Below, piece after piece: positions 7,548-16,501 of a DNA stretch of 64,000 bases. A program made the position numbers and the translations under genes. Source of the stretch: Bacteroidales bacterium (GTDB lineage Bacteria > Bacteroidota > Bacteroidia > Bacteroidales > UBA932); assembly GCA_017619675.1 (NCBI GenBank), contig JAFZRX010000009.1:281033-345032 (forward strand), given 5' to 3'. Position 1 is the stretch's first letter, and each line of letters starts with the position of its first letter. Under the pieces are notes generated by a model. It ran no database searches. It was given only the letters and a program-made list of their open reading frames with translations, and had not been told where the DNA came from.

Positions 7548-10500
7548 ATGAACAGCAATACCAACCGAATATTCGTAGAGAAAAAAGAGGGTTTCAGGGT
7601 AGAGGCCCGGAGCCTTCAGAGCGAACTTAACGAGAACCTTGGCCTCAAGATCCGCGAACTGCGCCTCCTGAACGTCTATGACCTTGGCGGATTCTCCGCC
7701 GCCCTCCTGGACAAATGCCGCTACTCCGTCTTTGGAGAGATTGTCACCGACACGGTAATGGATTCCTTCCCCCTGGAAGGCCATAAGTACCTGGCGGTGG
7801 AGTACATCCCCGGACAGTTCGACCAGAGGGCCTCATCCGCGGTTGACTGCGTGCACCTTATAGACCCGCAGGCGGACGTGCAGATACGCAGCTCCCGCCT
7901 CCTGGTATTCGATCCGGACATGTCGGACGAGGACCTCAAGGCCGTAAAGCACTATTATATAAATGCGGTTGAATCCCGCGAGAAAGACCTCTCCAAACTG
8001 AACCTCCAGGACAAGGCGGACGTTAAGCCCATAGCCATCCTGGACGGCTTCACCGACATGCCGGAAGAGGAATACCACAAGTTCTGCGCTGACTGGGGCC
8101 TGGCAATGAATACGGACGACCTGCGGGAGGTTGTCAACTACTTCAAGAAGGAAGGCCGCAACCCCACGGAGACGGAGCTCCGCATACTTGACACCTACTG
8201 GAGCGACCATTGCCGCCACACCACCTTCACCTCCGAACTCACGGAGATTACGGTGGACGACTCCTTCATGAAGGACGAACTGGAGTCCGAGTTGGGACGC
8301 TTCCACGACATACGCCGCGAACTGGGCAGGCAGGGCAAGAGCCTCTGCCTGATGGAGCTCGCGACCATAGGGGCGCGCTACCTGCGCTCCAAGGGCCTCC
8401 TGGACGACCAGGAGCAGAGCGAGGAGAACAACGCCTGCAGCATTTACGTTAACGTGGACGTTGACGGCGTGCAGGAGCGCTGGCTTCTGATGTTCAAGAA
8501 CGAGACCCACAACCATCCTACGGAGATCGAGCCTTTCGGAGGCGCGGCAACCTGCCTTGGCGGAGCCATCAGGGACCCGCTTTCCGGGCGCGCGTACGTA
8601 TATCAGGCTATGCGCGTGACGGGCGCGGGCGATATCTGCAAGCCCGTTTCCGAGACCATCCCGGGCAAGCTCCCGCAGAAGGTAATCTCCCGCAAGGCCG
8701 CCCAGGGCTATTCCAGCTATGGAAACCAGATAGGCCTTGCAACCACGCACGTGCGTGAGATATACCACCCCGGCTATGTGGCCAAGCGCCTGGAGATAGG
8801 CGCCGTGGTGGGGGCTGTGAAGGCGGACAACGTCCGCCGCGAGAGCCCCGCCCCCGGCGACGTGATCCTGCTCCTTGGCGGACGTACCGGAAGGGACGGC
8901 ATAGGCGGAGCCACGGGATCGTCCAAGGAGCACACCGAGGCTTCCCTGGAGTCCTGCGGAAGCGAGGTCCAGAAAGGAAACGCCCCTGAGGAGCGCAAGC
9001 TCCAGAGGCTTTTCCGCAGGCCGGACGTCACCCGCCTGATAAAGAAATCCAACGACTTCGGGGCCGGAGGCGTGAGCGTAGCCATCGGCGAGCTCGCCGC
9101 GGGCCTGGACATATATCTGGACAGGGTTCCCACCAAGTACAGCGGACTCAACTCCACCGAACTTGCCATCAGCGAATCCCAGGAGAGGATGGCCGTGGTT
9201 GTTGCCGCCGCTGACAGGGAGCGCTTCCAGGAATTCTGCGCCAGCGAGAACGTGGAGGTCACCTACGTGGCCGACGTCACCGACAGCGGCCGCATGCGCA
9301 TGTACAATGCGGGCGTGAAGGTGGCGGACATCACCCGCGAATTCATCGACAGCGCCGGCGCCCGCCACTTCGCAAAGGCCGCCATCTCCGCTGTCGAGGA
9401 CAAGGACCCGTTCCTGCGGGAGTCGGCGGGGGACAGCCTTTCGGACAAGATCTGCAACGTGCTGTCATCTCCCAACGTGGCTTCGCAGAAGGGCCTCATA
9501 GAGATGTTCGACTCAACCATAGGACGCTCCACGGTGCTCATGCCGTTCGGCGGCGTGCTTCAGAGCACGGAAACCCAGGTTTCCGTCCAGAAGCTCCCGG
9601 CCGACGGGTACACTGACACCGCCAGCATCATGGCCTTCGGCTATGATCCTTACGTGGCGGAGTGGAGCCCGTATCACGGAGCCGCCTACGCGGTGGTCGA
9701 GGCCTGTACCAAGGCCGTGGCCGCCGGTGCGGACTGGTCCGGGATGCGCTTCTCCTATCAGGAATACTTCGAGAGGATGACCCACGACCCTCACAGCTGG
9801 GGCAAGCCTCTTTCCGCGCTCCTTGGAGCGCTCAAGATGCAGGTCGCCCTTGGCCTTCCGTCCATTGGCGGAAAGGACTCCATGAGCGGCACCTTCGAGG
9901 ACATAAGCGTTCCTCCAACCCTTGTGGCATTCGGCATCACTACCGTCAAGGCCTCCAAGGTAATCTCCCCTGAACTCAAATGGGAAGGCAACAAACTGTA
10001 TCTGGTTAAGCACACGCCCCTGGCCAACAGGATGCCTGACACTGACCAGCTGAAGGCCAACTGGAACTTCGTCCACAGCCAGATAGAGGCCGGAAACATT
10101 GTTTCAGGATGGTCCGTAGGATACGGCGGAGTGGCAGAGGGACTGGCCAAGATGTCCTTTGGAAACGCCTTTGGCGTAAACGTGAAGGTAGCCCCGGAGG
10201 ACCTGTTCAACCTGTCCTACGGCTCCATAATAGTTGAATCCGAGAAAGAACTGGATTATCCGAACGCCATATATCTGGGAGAGGTTACTTCCGGAGAGGA
10301 CTTCAAGTCCCGCATCAACGGAAGCTCCATTTCCCTTGACCGCATGGTGGAGGCCTGGAGCGGCAAATACTCCAAGGTTTATCCCCAGACGGCTGAGGCC
10401 TCGTTCAAGAGGCTCATGCCGGAAGGCTTCAGGCCCTGCAAGGCGTGCTGTGCCAAGACCCCGGCGCCGGTAAAGGGCTTCGACGGCGGTAAGCCGCTCG

Positions 10501-11291
10501 TCTACATCCCCGTGTTCCCGGGCACCAACTGCGACTACGATTCCGCCAAGGCCTTCCGCAAGGCCGGCGCGGACGTGCGCTTCGGGGTGTTCCGCAACCT
10601 TACGGGCCAGGACGTGCTTGACTCCATCGCAGCGATGAAGAAGGACATATCGGAATGCCAGATATTCATGCTCAGCGGCGGCTTCTCCTCCGGAGACGAA
10701 CCTGACGGAAGCGGCAAGTTCATAGCCAACGTGCTTAACAACAGTGAGATAGCGGCGGAAATCCACGCCCTGCTGGACCGCGGCGGCCTCATCCTTGGAA
10801 TATGCAACGGATTCCAGGCCCTTGTAAAGAGCGGCCTCCTTCCGTACGGCCGCCTGGGCAAGGTCAGCCCGGATTCCCCAACCCTGTTCCGCAACGACAT
10901 CAACCGCCATATCTCCCAGATGGTCACCACCCGCGTGGCCACGGTGAACTCGCCCTGGCTTGCCGGGCTGTCCGTGGGAGACCTCCACACCATTGCCGTC
11001 AGCCACGGCGAGGGCAAGTTCGTGGTTAACCCCCAGCTTGCCAAGGAACTCTTCGAGAACGGCCAGGTAGCGTTCCAGTACGTCAATCCCGTTACCGAGC
11101 AGCCAACCATGGAGTCCCCGTACAACCCCAACGGATCCTATTACGCCATCGAGGGTATCATAAGCCCTGACGGCCAGATCCTGGGCAAGATGGGACACAC
11201 GGAACGCTACGAGCAGAACGTATACAAGAACATAGACGAGGAACTTGAGCAGCCTCTATTCAGAAACGCAGTGTATTACTTTACAAAATAG
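7548..11291 (+). CDS. purL: Phosphoribosylformylglycinamidine synthase, single-chain
   Basis: Converts FGAR, ATP and glutamine to FGAM. At 1247 residues it is the long single-chain type: N-terminal PurS-like domain, linker containing ETELRILDTYWSDHCRHTTF, two AIR-synthase-like halves, and a C-terminal class I glutaminase. The glutaminase appears complete: Cys in LGICNGFQAL, and His and Glu in KMGHTERY. This is a useful contrast with CarA and PurF in the same window. It starts 9 bases after purE and is followed 3 bases later by purC. Confidence 0.97.
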   Translation: MNSNTNRIFVEKKEGFRVEARSLQSELNENLGLKIRELRLLNVYDLGGFSAALLDKCRYSVFGEIVTDTVMDSFPLEGHKYLAVEYIPGQFDQRASSAVDCVHLIDPQADVQIRSSRLLVFDPDMSDEDLKAVKHYYINAVESREKDLSKLNLQDKADVKPIAILDGFTDMPEEEYHKFCADWGLAMNTDDLREVVNYFKKEGRNPTETELRILDTYWSDHCRHTTFTSELTEITVDDSFMKDELESELGRFHDIRRELGRQGKSLCLMELATIGARYLRSKGLLDDQEQSEENNACSIYVNVDVDGVQERWLLMFKNETHNHPTEIEPFGGAATCLGGAIRDPLSGRAYVYQAMRVTGAGDICKPVSETIPGKLPQKVISRKAAQGYSSYGNQIGLATTHVREIYHPGYVAKRLEIGAVVGAVKADNVRRESPAPGDVILLLGGRTGRDGIGGATGSSKEHTEASLESCGSEVQKGNAPEERKLQRLFRRPDVTRLIKKSNDFGAGGVSVAIGELAAGLDIYLDRVPTKYSGLNSTELAISESQERMAVVVAAADRERFQEFCASENVEVTYVADVTDSGRMRMYNAGVKVADITREFIDSAGARHFAKAAISAVEDKDPFLRESAGDSLSDKICNVLSSPNVASQKGLIEMFDSTIGRSTVLMPFGGVLQSTETQVSVQKLPADGYTDTASIMAFGYDPYVAEWSPYHGAAYAVVEACTKAVAAGADWSGMRFSYQEYFERMTHDPHSWGKPLSALLGALKMQVALGLPSIGGKDSMSGTFEDISVPPTLVAFGITTVKASKVISPELKWEGNKLYLVKHTPLANRMPDTDQLKANWNFVHSQIEAGNIVSGWSVGYGGVAEGLAKMSFGNAFGVNVKVAPEDLFNLSYGSIIVESEKELDYPNAIYLGEVTSGEDFKSRINGSSISLDRMVEAWSGKYSKVYPQTAEASFKRLMPEGFRPCKACCAKTPAPVKGFDGGKPLVYIPVFPGTNCDYDSAKAFRKAGADVRFGVFRNLTGQDVLDSIAAMKKDISECQIFMLSGGFSSGDEPDGSGKFIANVLNNSEIAAEIHALLDRGGLILGICNGFQALVKSGLLPYGRLGKVSPDSPTLFRNDINRHISQMVTTRVATVNSPWLAGLSVGDLHTIAVSHGEGKFVVNPQLAKELFENGQVAFQYVNPVTEQPTMESPYNPNGSYYAIEGIISPDGQILGKMGHTERYEQNVYKNIDEELEQPLFRNAVYYFTK

Positions 11292-11294
11292 ATT

Positions 11295-12014
11295 ATGTCA
11301 ACCAGAGAATTGATTTTTGACGGCAAGGAAAAGAAGATTTATTCCACCGACAACCCGGACATCGTCCTCATCCATTACAACGATGTCACAACGGCCTACG
11401 GCGGCATAAAGAGGGCCATCATCAAGGACAAGGGAATATGCAACAACCATATTTCCGCCCTGGCCTTCAAGGTCCTTGCGAAAGAAGGCGTAGAAAACCA
11501 TTTCATCAGCCTGGAGAACGACAGGGAGCAGCTCTGCCGCAGGATTGAGATCATCCCCCTTCAGGTAGTTGTCCGCAACCGCCTTGCAGGCAGCACCGCA
11601 CGCATGCTGGGCGTGGAAAACGGAACACGCATTCCCAACACGGTCTTCGAGCTCCGCTACAACAACGACCGCCTGAAGGATCCTATGATAAACGACACCC
11701 ATGTGTTGGCGCTGGGCATTGTCACCGCAGAGGAACTCAAGCGCATATACGAGCTTACGGCCCATGCCAACGAGGTCCTCAAGGCATTCTTCCACAAGGC
11801 CGGCATGGAACTGATAGACGTGAAACTGGAGTGCGGAAGGGCTACGGACGGGACCATCATCCTCTCTGACGAGATCAGCCCCGACAACTGCCGCATCTGG
11901 GACGAGAATACAGGGGAAGTGCTTGACAAGGACCGTTTCCGCCACGATATGAGCGATGTCACGGTATCCTATCAGAAAGTTATGGAAAGGTTGGAAAAAG
12001 CAGCTGAATTATGA
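11295..12014 (+). CDS. purC: Phosphoribosylaminoimidazole-succinocarboxamide synthase
   Basis: Ligates aspartate to CAIR (SAICAR synthase). The 239 residues show family features: GKEKKIYSTD at the N-terminus, QVVVRNRLAGSTARM in the middle and LILSDEISPDNCR-like ATP/Mg motif (here IILSDEISPDNCRIWD) towards the C-terminus. The stop overlaps the purF start by 4 bases (ATGA), which suggests translational coupling. Confidence 0.96.
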   Translation: MSTRELIFDGKEKKIYSTDNPDIVLIHYNDVTTAYGGIKRAIIKDKGICNNHISALAFKVLAKEGVENHFISLENDREQLCRRIEIIPLQVVVRNRLAGSTARMLGVENGTRIPNTVFELRYNNDRLKDPMINDTHVLALGIVTAEELKRIYELTAHANEVLKAFFHKAGMELIDVKLECGRATDGTIILSDEISPDNCRIWDENTGEVLDKDRFRHDMSDVTVSYQKVMERLEKAAEL

Positions 12015-13366
12015 GCGTATTTGGAGTATATGGGGTAAGCAACCCCGCACAGGTAATATATTTTGGCCTTCACGGCCTGCAGCACAGGGGCCAGGAAGGC
12101 GCCGGAATAGCCACCTTCGACCATGACGGCAAATGCTATCACCACAGGGGGATGGGACTTGCCGGAGAGGTGTTCCCACAGGAGAGGATGGCGCAGTTCG
12201 GCGGCAACCTGGGCATTGGCAGCACGCAGTACGCCAATGCGGAGAAGGGTGGCCTGGACAACGTCCAGCCGCTGTTCTTCCACCACAAGTCAGGGGACTT
12301 CGCCATCGCCGGGGAAGGCAATCTGGTGAACGCCCCGCAGATAGCGAGTTACCTGGAAGACCTGGGAAGCATCCTTCAGACCGACACGGACGCGGAACTC
12401 CTCGCCAACCTCATCAAGAAGGACGGCAGCGAGGACCGTATCCACCGCATCGTGGACGCGCTGAACATGATGGAAGGCGGCTTCGCGTTCCTGATACTGA
12501 CAAAGAACCGCATCTATGCGGTGCGCGACAAATACGGCATCCATCCCCTTGCCATAGGACGCCTGTCCGACGGCTGGGTGGTCAGCAGCGAGACCTGCGC
12601 CTTTGAACTTGTAGGCGCTGACTACGTGCGCGACGTGGAGCCGGGAGAGATAGTCTCCCTTGACAGGCACGGCCTGCGCAGCAACCGCTACTCACAGTTC
12701 CAGAAGCACAAGGTGTGCGCCATGGAATACATATACATCGCCCGTCCGGACAGCAACATTGACGGCTGCAACGTGCACAAGTACCGCGAGGAGGTGGGCC
12801 GCCGCCTGGCCATAGAGGCCCCGGCGGACGCCGACATAGTGGTGGGCGTGCCTGATTCCGGCCTCAGCGCCGCTATGGGATACGCCCAGCAGAGCGGCAT
12901 CCCTTACGAGATGGGCCTTGTCAAAAACCGCTACATTGCGCGTACCTTCATCCAGCCTTCCCAGGCGATGAGGGAGAAGAGCGTGCAGCTGAAGCTTTCC
13001 GCGGTGCGCAGCATCGTGGAGGGCAAGCGCCTGGTGATGGTGGACGATTCCATCGTCCGCGGCACCACGTCGCTCAAGATAGTCAAGCTCCTGCGCGCCG
13101 CGGGAGCCAAGGAGGTGCACGTGCGCATCGCCAGTCCAATGATGAAATATCCTTGCTACTACGGCGTTGACACACCCACAAGGGAGGAACTCCTCTGTTC
13201 AACGCGCACGCTTGAGGAGGCCTGCAAGATGATCGAGGCCGATTCGCTGGGCTACACCAGCTGCGAGTCCTCCATCGCTTCCACCATGGGCTGCTCCGAA
13301 CTCTGCCTGGCCTGCTTCAACGGGGAGTACGCCACGGCTCTGTATGAGCACGAGACAAACGAATAA
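12011..13366 (+). CDS. purF: Amidophosphoribosyltransferase lacking the glutaminase nucleophile
   Basis: PurF normally makes phosphoribosylamine from PRPP and glutamine, using an N-terminal Cys exposed by processing. This 451-residue protein begins MSVFGVYG: there is no Cys at or near the N-terminus, and an in-frame TGA at 12005-12007 excludes a longer form. Other glutaminase residues are also changed: the Arg of GHxRY is Gln73 (GIGSTQYAN) and the Asn of HNGN is Glu102 (AGEGNLVN). The phosphoribosyltransferase half looks normal (PRPP motif VMVDDSIVRGTT), and the Cys residues expected for the [4Fe-4S] cluster of B. subtilis-type PurF remain (KVCAMEYIY, YPCYYG, CLACFNG). Ammonia-dependent activity is inference. 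Confidence 0.93.
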   Translation: MSVFGVYGVSNPAQVIYFGLHGLQHRGQEGAGIATFDHDGKCYHHRGMGLAGEVFPQERMAQFGGNLGIGSTQYANAEKGGLDNVQPLFFHHKSGDFAIAGEGNLVNAPQIASYLEDLGSILQTDTDAELLANLIKKDGSEDRIHRIVDALNMMEGGFAFLILTKNRIYAVRDKYGIHPLAIGRLSDGWVVSSETCAFELVGADYVRDVEPGEIVSLDRHGLRSNRYSQFQKHKVCAMEYIYIARPDSNIDGCNVHKYREEVGRRLAIEAPADADIVVGVPDSGLSAAMGYAQQSGIPYEMGLVKNRYIARTFIQPSQAMREKSVQLKLSAVRSIVEGKRLVMVDDSIVRGTTSLKIVKLLRAAGAKEVHVRIASPMMKYPCYYGVDTPTREELLCSTRTLEEACKMIEADSLGYTSCESSIASTMGCSELCLACFNGEYATALYEHETNE

Positions 13367-13381
13367 AGAATAAACAGGAAT

Positions 13382-14413
13382 ATGGCTAAAACTTACGAAA
13401 AGGCGGGAGTGAACCTCCAGGCGGGCTATGAGGTAGTCAGCCGCATCAAGAAACACGTTGCGTCAACCGCGCGCCCGGGATCCATGGGCGGCATAGGTTC
13501 CTTTGGGGGAATGTTCGACCTGGCTTCCCTGGGGATAAAGGAGCCGGTGCTGGTGAGCGGTACTGACGGCGTGGGCACCAAGCTCAAGATTGCGTTCGCC
13601 ATGGACAAGCACGACACCGTTGGGATCGATGCCGTTGCTATGTGCGTGAACGACGTCCTGGCGCAGGGCGCCGAGCCGCTGTTCTTCCTGGATTACGTGG
13701 CCATCGGCCACAACATCCCGGAGAAGGTCGAGGCCATAGTGGCCGGAGTGGCGGAAGGCTGCCGCCAGGCGGGCTGCGCCCTCGTGGGCGGCGAGACCGC
13801 CGAGATGCCAGGTATGTACCAGGGCGGCGAGTACGACATAGCCGGCTTCACCACCGGAGTGGTGGAGAAATCCAAACTGATTGACGGCAGCAAGGTGAAG
13901 GTAGGGGACGTGCTGGTGGGAATCGCTTCCACCGGAGTGCACTCCAACGGATTCAGCCTTGTGCGCAAGATAGTCGCCGATTCCGGGCTGTCCTACAAGG
14001 ACCCAATCACCGAGTTCGGCGGCAGGCTGCTTGGAGACGTGCTTCTCACGCCTACAAAGATTTACGTGAAGCAGGTGCTGGATGTTATCCGCAACTGCGA
14101 CGTTCACGGCATCTGCCACATAACCGGAGGCGGCTTTGACGAGAATATCCCGCGCGTGCTTCAAGAGGGACAGGGACTGGAGATAGAGGAAGGCACCTGG
14201 GAGATCCTGCCGGTGTTCAAGATGCTGGAGAAATGGGGCCGCGTGCCTCACAGGGAGATGTTCAACATCTTCAACATGGGAGTGGGAATGGTGGTTGTGC
14301 TGGACGCTTCAGAGGCGGAAAAGGCCATAAAGATTCTTGAGAGCCACGGAGAGAAGGCTTCCATCATTGGAAAGGTAACTTCAGAAGAAGGCGTAAACAT
14401 AATCCTGAAATGA
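13382..14413 (+). CDS. purM: Phosphoribosylformylglycinamidine cyclo-ligase (AIR synthetase)
   Basis: Closes the imidazole ring to give AIR. The 343-residue length is standard. The conserved features are visible: IGSFGGMFDL, the metal/ATP segment SGTDGVGTKLKIA (about residue 59), DAVAMCVNDV (about 83) and GGETAEMPGMY (about 137). It lies 15 bases after purF, and its stop overlaps the purN start (ATGA). Confidence 0.96.
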   Translation: MAKTYEKAGVNLQAGYEVVSRIKKHVASTARPGSMGGIGSFGGMFDLASLGIKEPVLVSGTDGVGTKLKIAFAMDKHDTVGIDAVAMCVNDVLAQGAEPLFFLDYVAIGHNIPEKVEAIVAGVAEGCRQAGCALVGGETAEMPGMYQGGEYDIAGFTTGVVEKSKLIDGSKVKVGDVLVGIASTGVHSNGFSLVRKIVADSGLSYKDPITEFGGRLLGDVLLTPTKIYVKQVLDVIRNCDVHGICHITGGGFDENIPRVLQEGQGLEIEEGTWEILPVFKMLEKWGRVPHREMFNIFNMGVGMVVVLDASEAEKAIKILESHGEKASIIGKVTSEEGVNIILK

Positions 14414-14982
14414 AAAGGCTGGCTGTATTCGCAAGCGGAAGCGGAAGCAATTACGAGGCGATAGCGCAGGCCTGCGCGGACGGACGCATAAAGGCGTCCG
14501 TAGCGCTGCTGGTGTGCGACAAGCCGGGCGCGTACGTCCTTGAGAGGGCAAAGCGCTTCGGGGTTGAGACCCTTGTCTTCAACCCCAAGGCCTATGCCCG
14601 CAAGGCTGACTACGAGCGCGAGATAGCGGACCGCATGGACGAACTTGGAATTGACCTGGTGTGCCTGGCGGGCTATATGCGCATAGTGGGGGAGGAACTG
14701 CTCTCCCGCTACAAGGGACGCATCATAAACATACATCCGTCGCTGCTGCCGTCCTTCAAGGGCGCGCACGCGGTGGAGGACGCCGTGGCTTACGGGGTGA
14801 AGGTCTTCGGCATTACCATCCACTGGGTTGACGAGACCCTGGACGGAGGTAAGATCATCGCCCAGAGAGCCTTCGAATATGAGGGCGGCGATCCCGATGA
14901 GGTACACGCCATCGGGCATAAGATAGAACATCAACTTTATATTGAAACCATAAACAAACTACTTGATGAGAGCGTTAGTTAG
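14410..14982 (+). CDS. purN: Phosphoribosylglycinamide formyltransferase (folate-dependent)
   Basis: Formylates GAR using 10-formyl-THF. The 190 residues show the N-terminal FASGSGSNYEAI phosphate-binding loop, the catalytic stretch IINIHPSLLPSFKGAHA (Asn/His), and VDETLDGGKII with the conserved Asp. The downstream purH ATG lies inside the end of this gene (17-base overlap). Confidence 0.95.
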   Translation: MKRLAVFASGSGSNYEAIAQACADGRIKASVALLVCDKPGAYVLERAKRFGVETLVFNPKAYARKADYEREIADRMDELGIDLVCLAGYMRIVGEELLSRYKGRIINIHPSLLPSFKGAHAVEDAVAYGVKVFGITIHWVDETLDGGKIIAQRAFEYEGGDPDEVHAIGHKIEHQLYIETINKLLDESVS

Positions 14983-16495
14983 CGTAAGCGACAAGACCGG
15001 ACTGGTGGACTTCGTGAAGGGTCTGCAGGGATTCGGTTGGGAGATCATTGCCACGGGCGGTACACAGAAGCTGCTCGAAAGCAACGGAGTAAAGACAATA
15101 GGAATAAGCGAAGTTACCGGATTCCCGGAGATATGCGACGGCCGCGTGAAGACTCTGCACCCAAAGGTGCACGGGGCTCTGCTGGCCCGCCGCGACGAGC
15201 CTTCCCACCTGAAGGCCCTGGCGGACAACGGTATCGAATTCATAGACATGGTCTGCGTGAACCTGTATCCGTTCCGCCAGACAATAGCCAAGCCTGACGT
15301 TACCATGGAGGACGCCATCGAGAACATTGACATAGGCGGACCTTCAATGCTGCGCAGCGCCGCAAAGAACTGGAAGGACGTGACCGTGGTATGCGACCCT
15401 TCCGACTACGACGGCATCCTCGCGGAGATAGGCGCCAACGGCAACACCCTGCCTGAAACCCGCCTCAAACTCTCCGCTAAGGCATATACCCATACTGCGG
15501 AATATGACAGCTGCATAGCCACCTATATGCGCGCAAAGGCCGGCCTGAACGAGAAACTCTTCCTGGAGTATGACCTCAAGCAGGGTCTCCGCTACGGAGA
15601 GAACCCTCACCAGAGCGCCAAGTTCTACGCTGCCATGCAGCCTGCGGCCTTCTCCCTTGCATACGCAAAGCAGATCCAGGGCAAGGAACTGTCCTACAAC
15701 AACATACAGGACGCAAACGCCGCCCTTAACGTGGTACGCGACTTTGACGAGCCGTTCTGCGTTGCCCTCAAGCACATGAACCCTTGCGGTGCCGCAGTGG
15801 GCAAGACCATCGAGGAGGCATGGCAGGCCGCGTACGAGGCGGACAAGGTGAGCATTTACGGCGGCATAGTAGCCGTAAACCGCGAACTCACCGCCGAGGT
15901 GGCCGCCGGGATGAAGCCTATCTTCCTGGAGATTGTCCTGGCCCCTTCCTATACGCCGGAGGCGCTGGAGATCCTTTCGGCAAAGAAGAACCTGCGCGTT
16001 ATGCAGGTGGACATGACAAAGAGCGATGCTCCCGTACCCCAGTACATCAGCGTGAACGGAGGCCTGCTGGCACAGCAACTGGACACCCAGATAGAGAAGG
16101 TCACCCCCGAGATGTGCGTTACCAAGGTTAAGCCTACCGCTGAGCAGCTGGCTGACCTGGATTTCGGCTGGAAGATAGTCAAGCACGTGAAATCCAATGC
16201 CATAGCCGTCGTCAAGGACAACCATACCGTTGGCGTGGGCGCCGGCCAGACAAACCGCGTGGGCTCCGCCGAGATAGCCCTCAAGGAGGCCAATGCGGCA
16301 GGTTTCACCAAGGACCTGGTGCTGGCTTCGGACGGATTCCTCCCGTTTGGGGATACCGTCGAACTGGCCGCCAAGTACGGCGTTACCGCAATAGTGCAGC
16401 CTGGAGGAAGCATCCGTGACGAGGAGTCCATCCAGAAGGCCGACGAACTCGGCATCACAATGTTATTCACCGGAGTAAGACATTTCAAGCATTAG
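14966..16495 (+). CDS. purH: Bifunctional AICAR formyltransferase / IMP cyclohydrolase
   Basis: Catalyses the last two steps to IMP. The 509-residue protein has the MGS-fold cyclohydrolase domain at the N-terminus (LVSVSDKTGLVDF, TGGTQKLLESNG) and the AICARFT domain afterwards (LRYGENPHQSA, KHMNPCGAA, and the late SDGFLPFGDTVE). A TTG three bases upstream is possible but ATG 14966-14968 is preferred. It overlaps the end of purN by 17 bases. Confidence 0.96.
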   Translation: MRALVSVSDKTGLVDFVKGLQGFGWEIIATGGTQKLLESNGVKTIGISEVTGFPEICDGRVKTLHPKVHGALLARRDEPSHLKALADNGIEFIDMVCVNLYPFRQTIAKPDVTMEDAIENIDIGGPSMLRSAAKNWKDVTVVCDPSDYDGILAEIGANGNTLPETRLKLSAKAYTHTAEYDSCIATYMRAKAGLNEKLFLEYDLKQGLRYGENPHQSAKFYAAMQPAAFSLAYAKQIQGKELSYNNIQDANAALNVVRDFDEPFCVALKHMNPCGAAVGKTIEEAWQAAYEADKVSIYGGIVAVNRELTAEVAAGMKPIFLEIVLAPSYTPEALEILSAKKNLRVMQVDMTKSDAPVPQYISVNGGLLAQQLDTQIEKVTPEMCVTKVKPTAEQLADLDFGWKIVKHVKSNAIAVVKDNHTVGVGAGQTNRVGSAEIALKEANAAGFTKDLVLASDGFLPFGDTVELAAKYGVTAIVQPGGSIRDEESIQKADELGITMLFTGVRHFKH

Positions 16496-16501
16496 GATAT
16501 T

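Noticed and set aside
7833-9368. Long open frame on the minus strand opposite purL (over 500 codons)
   Set aside because: It is antisense to a clear purL, its composition is that of a codon-biased shadow (His/Ala/Gly/Val-rich), and it has no recognisable domain. Similar long shadows lie opposite carB, purM, purH and hisB.
10486-11291. Possible loss of glutaminase in PurL, as in CarA and PurF
   Set aside because: Checked the C-terminal domain: Cys (GICNGFQAL) and His/Glu (GHTERY) are present, so this glutaminase looks intact.
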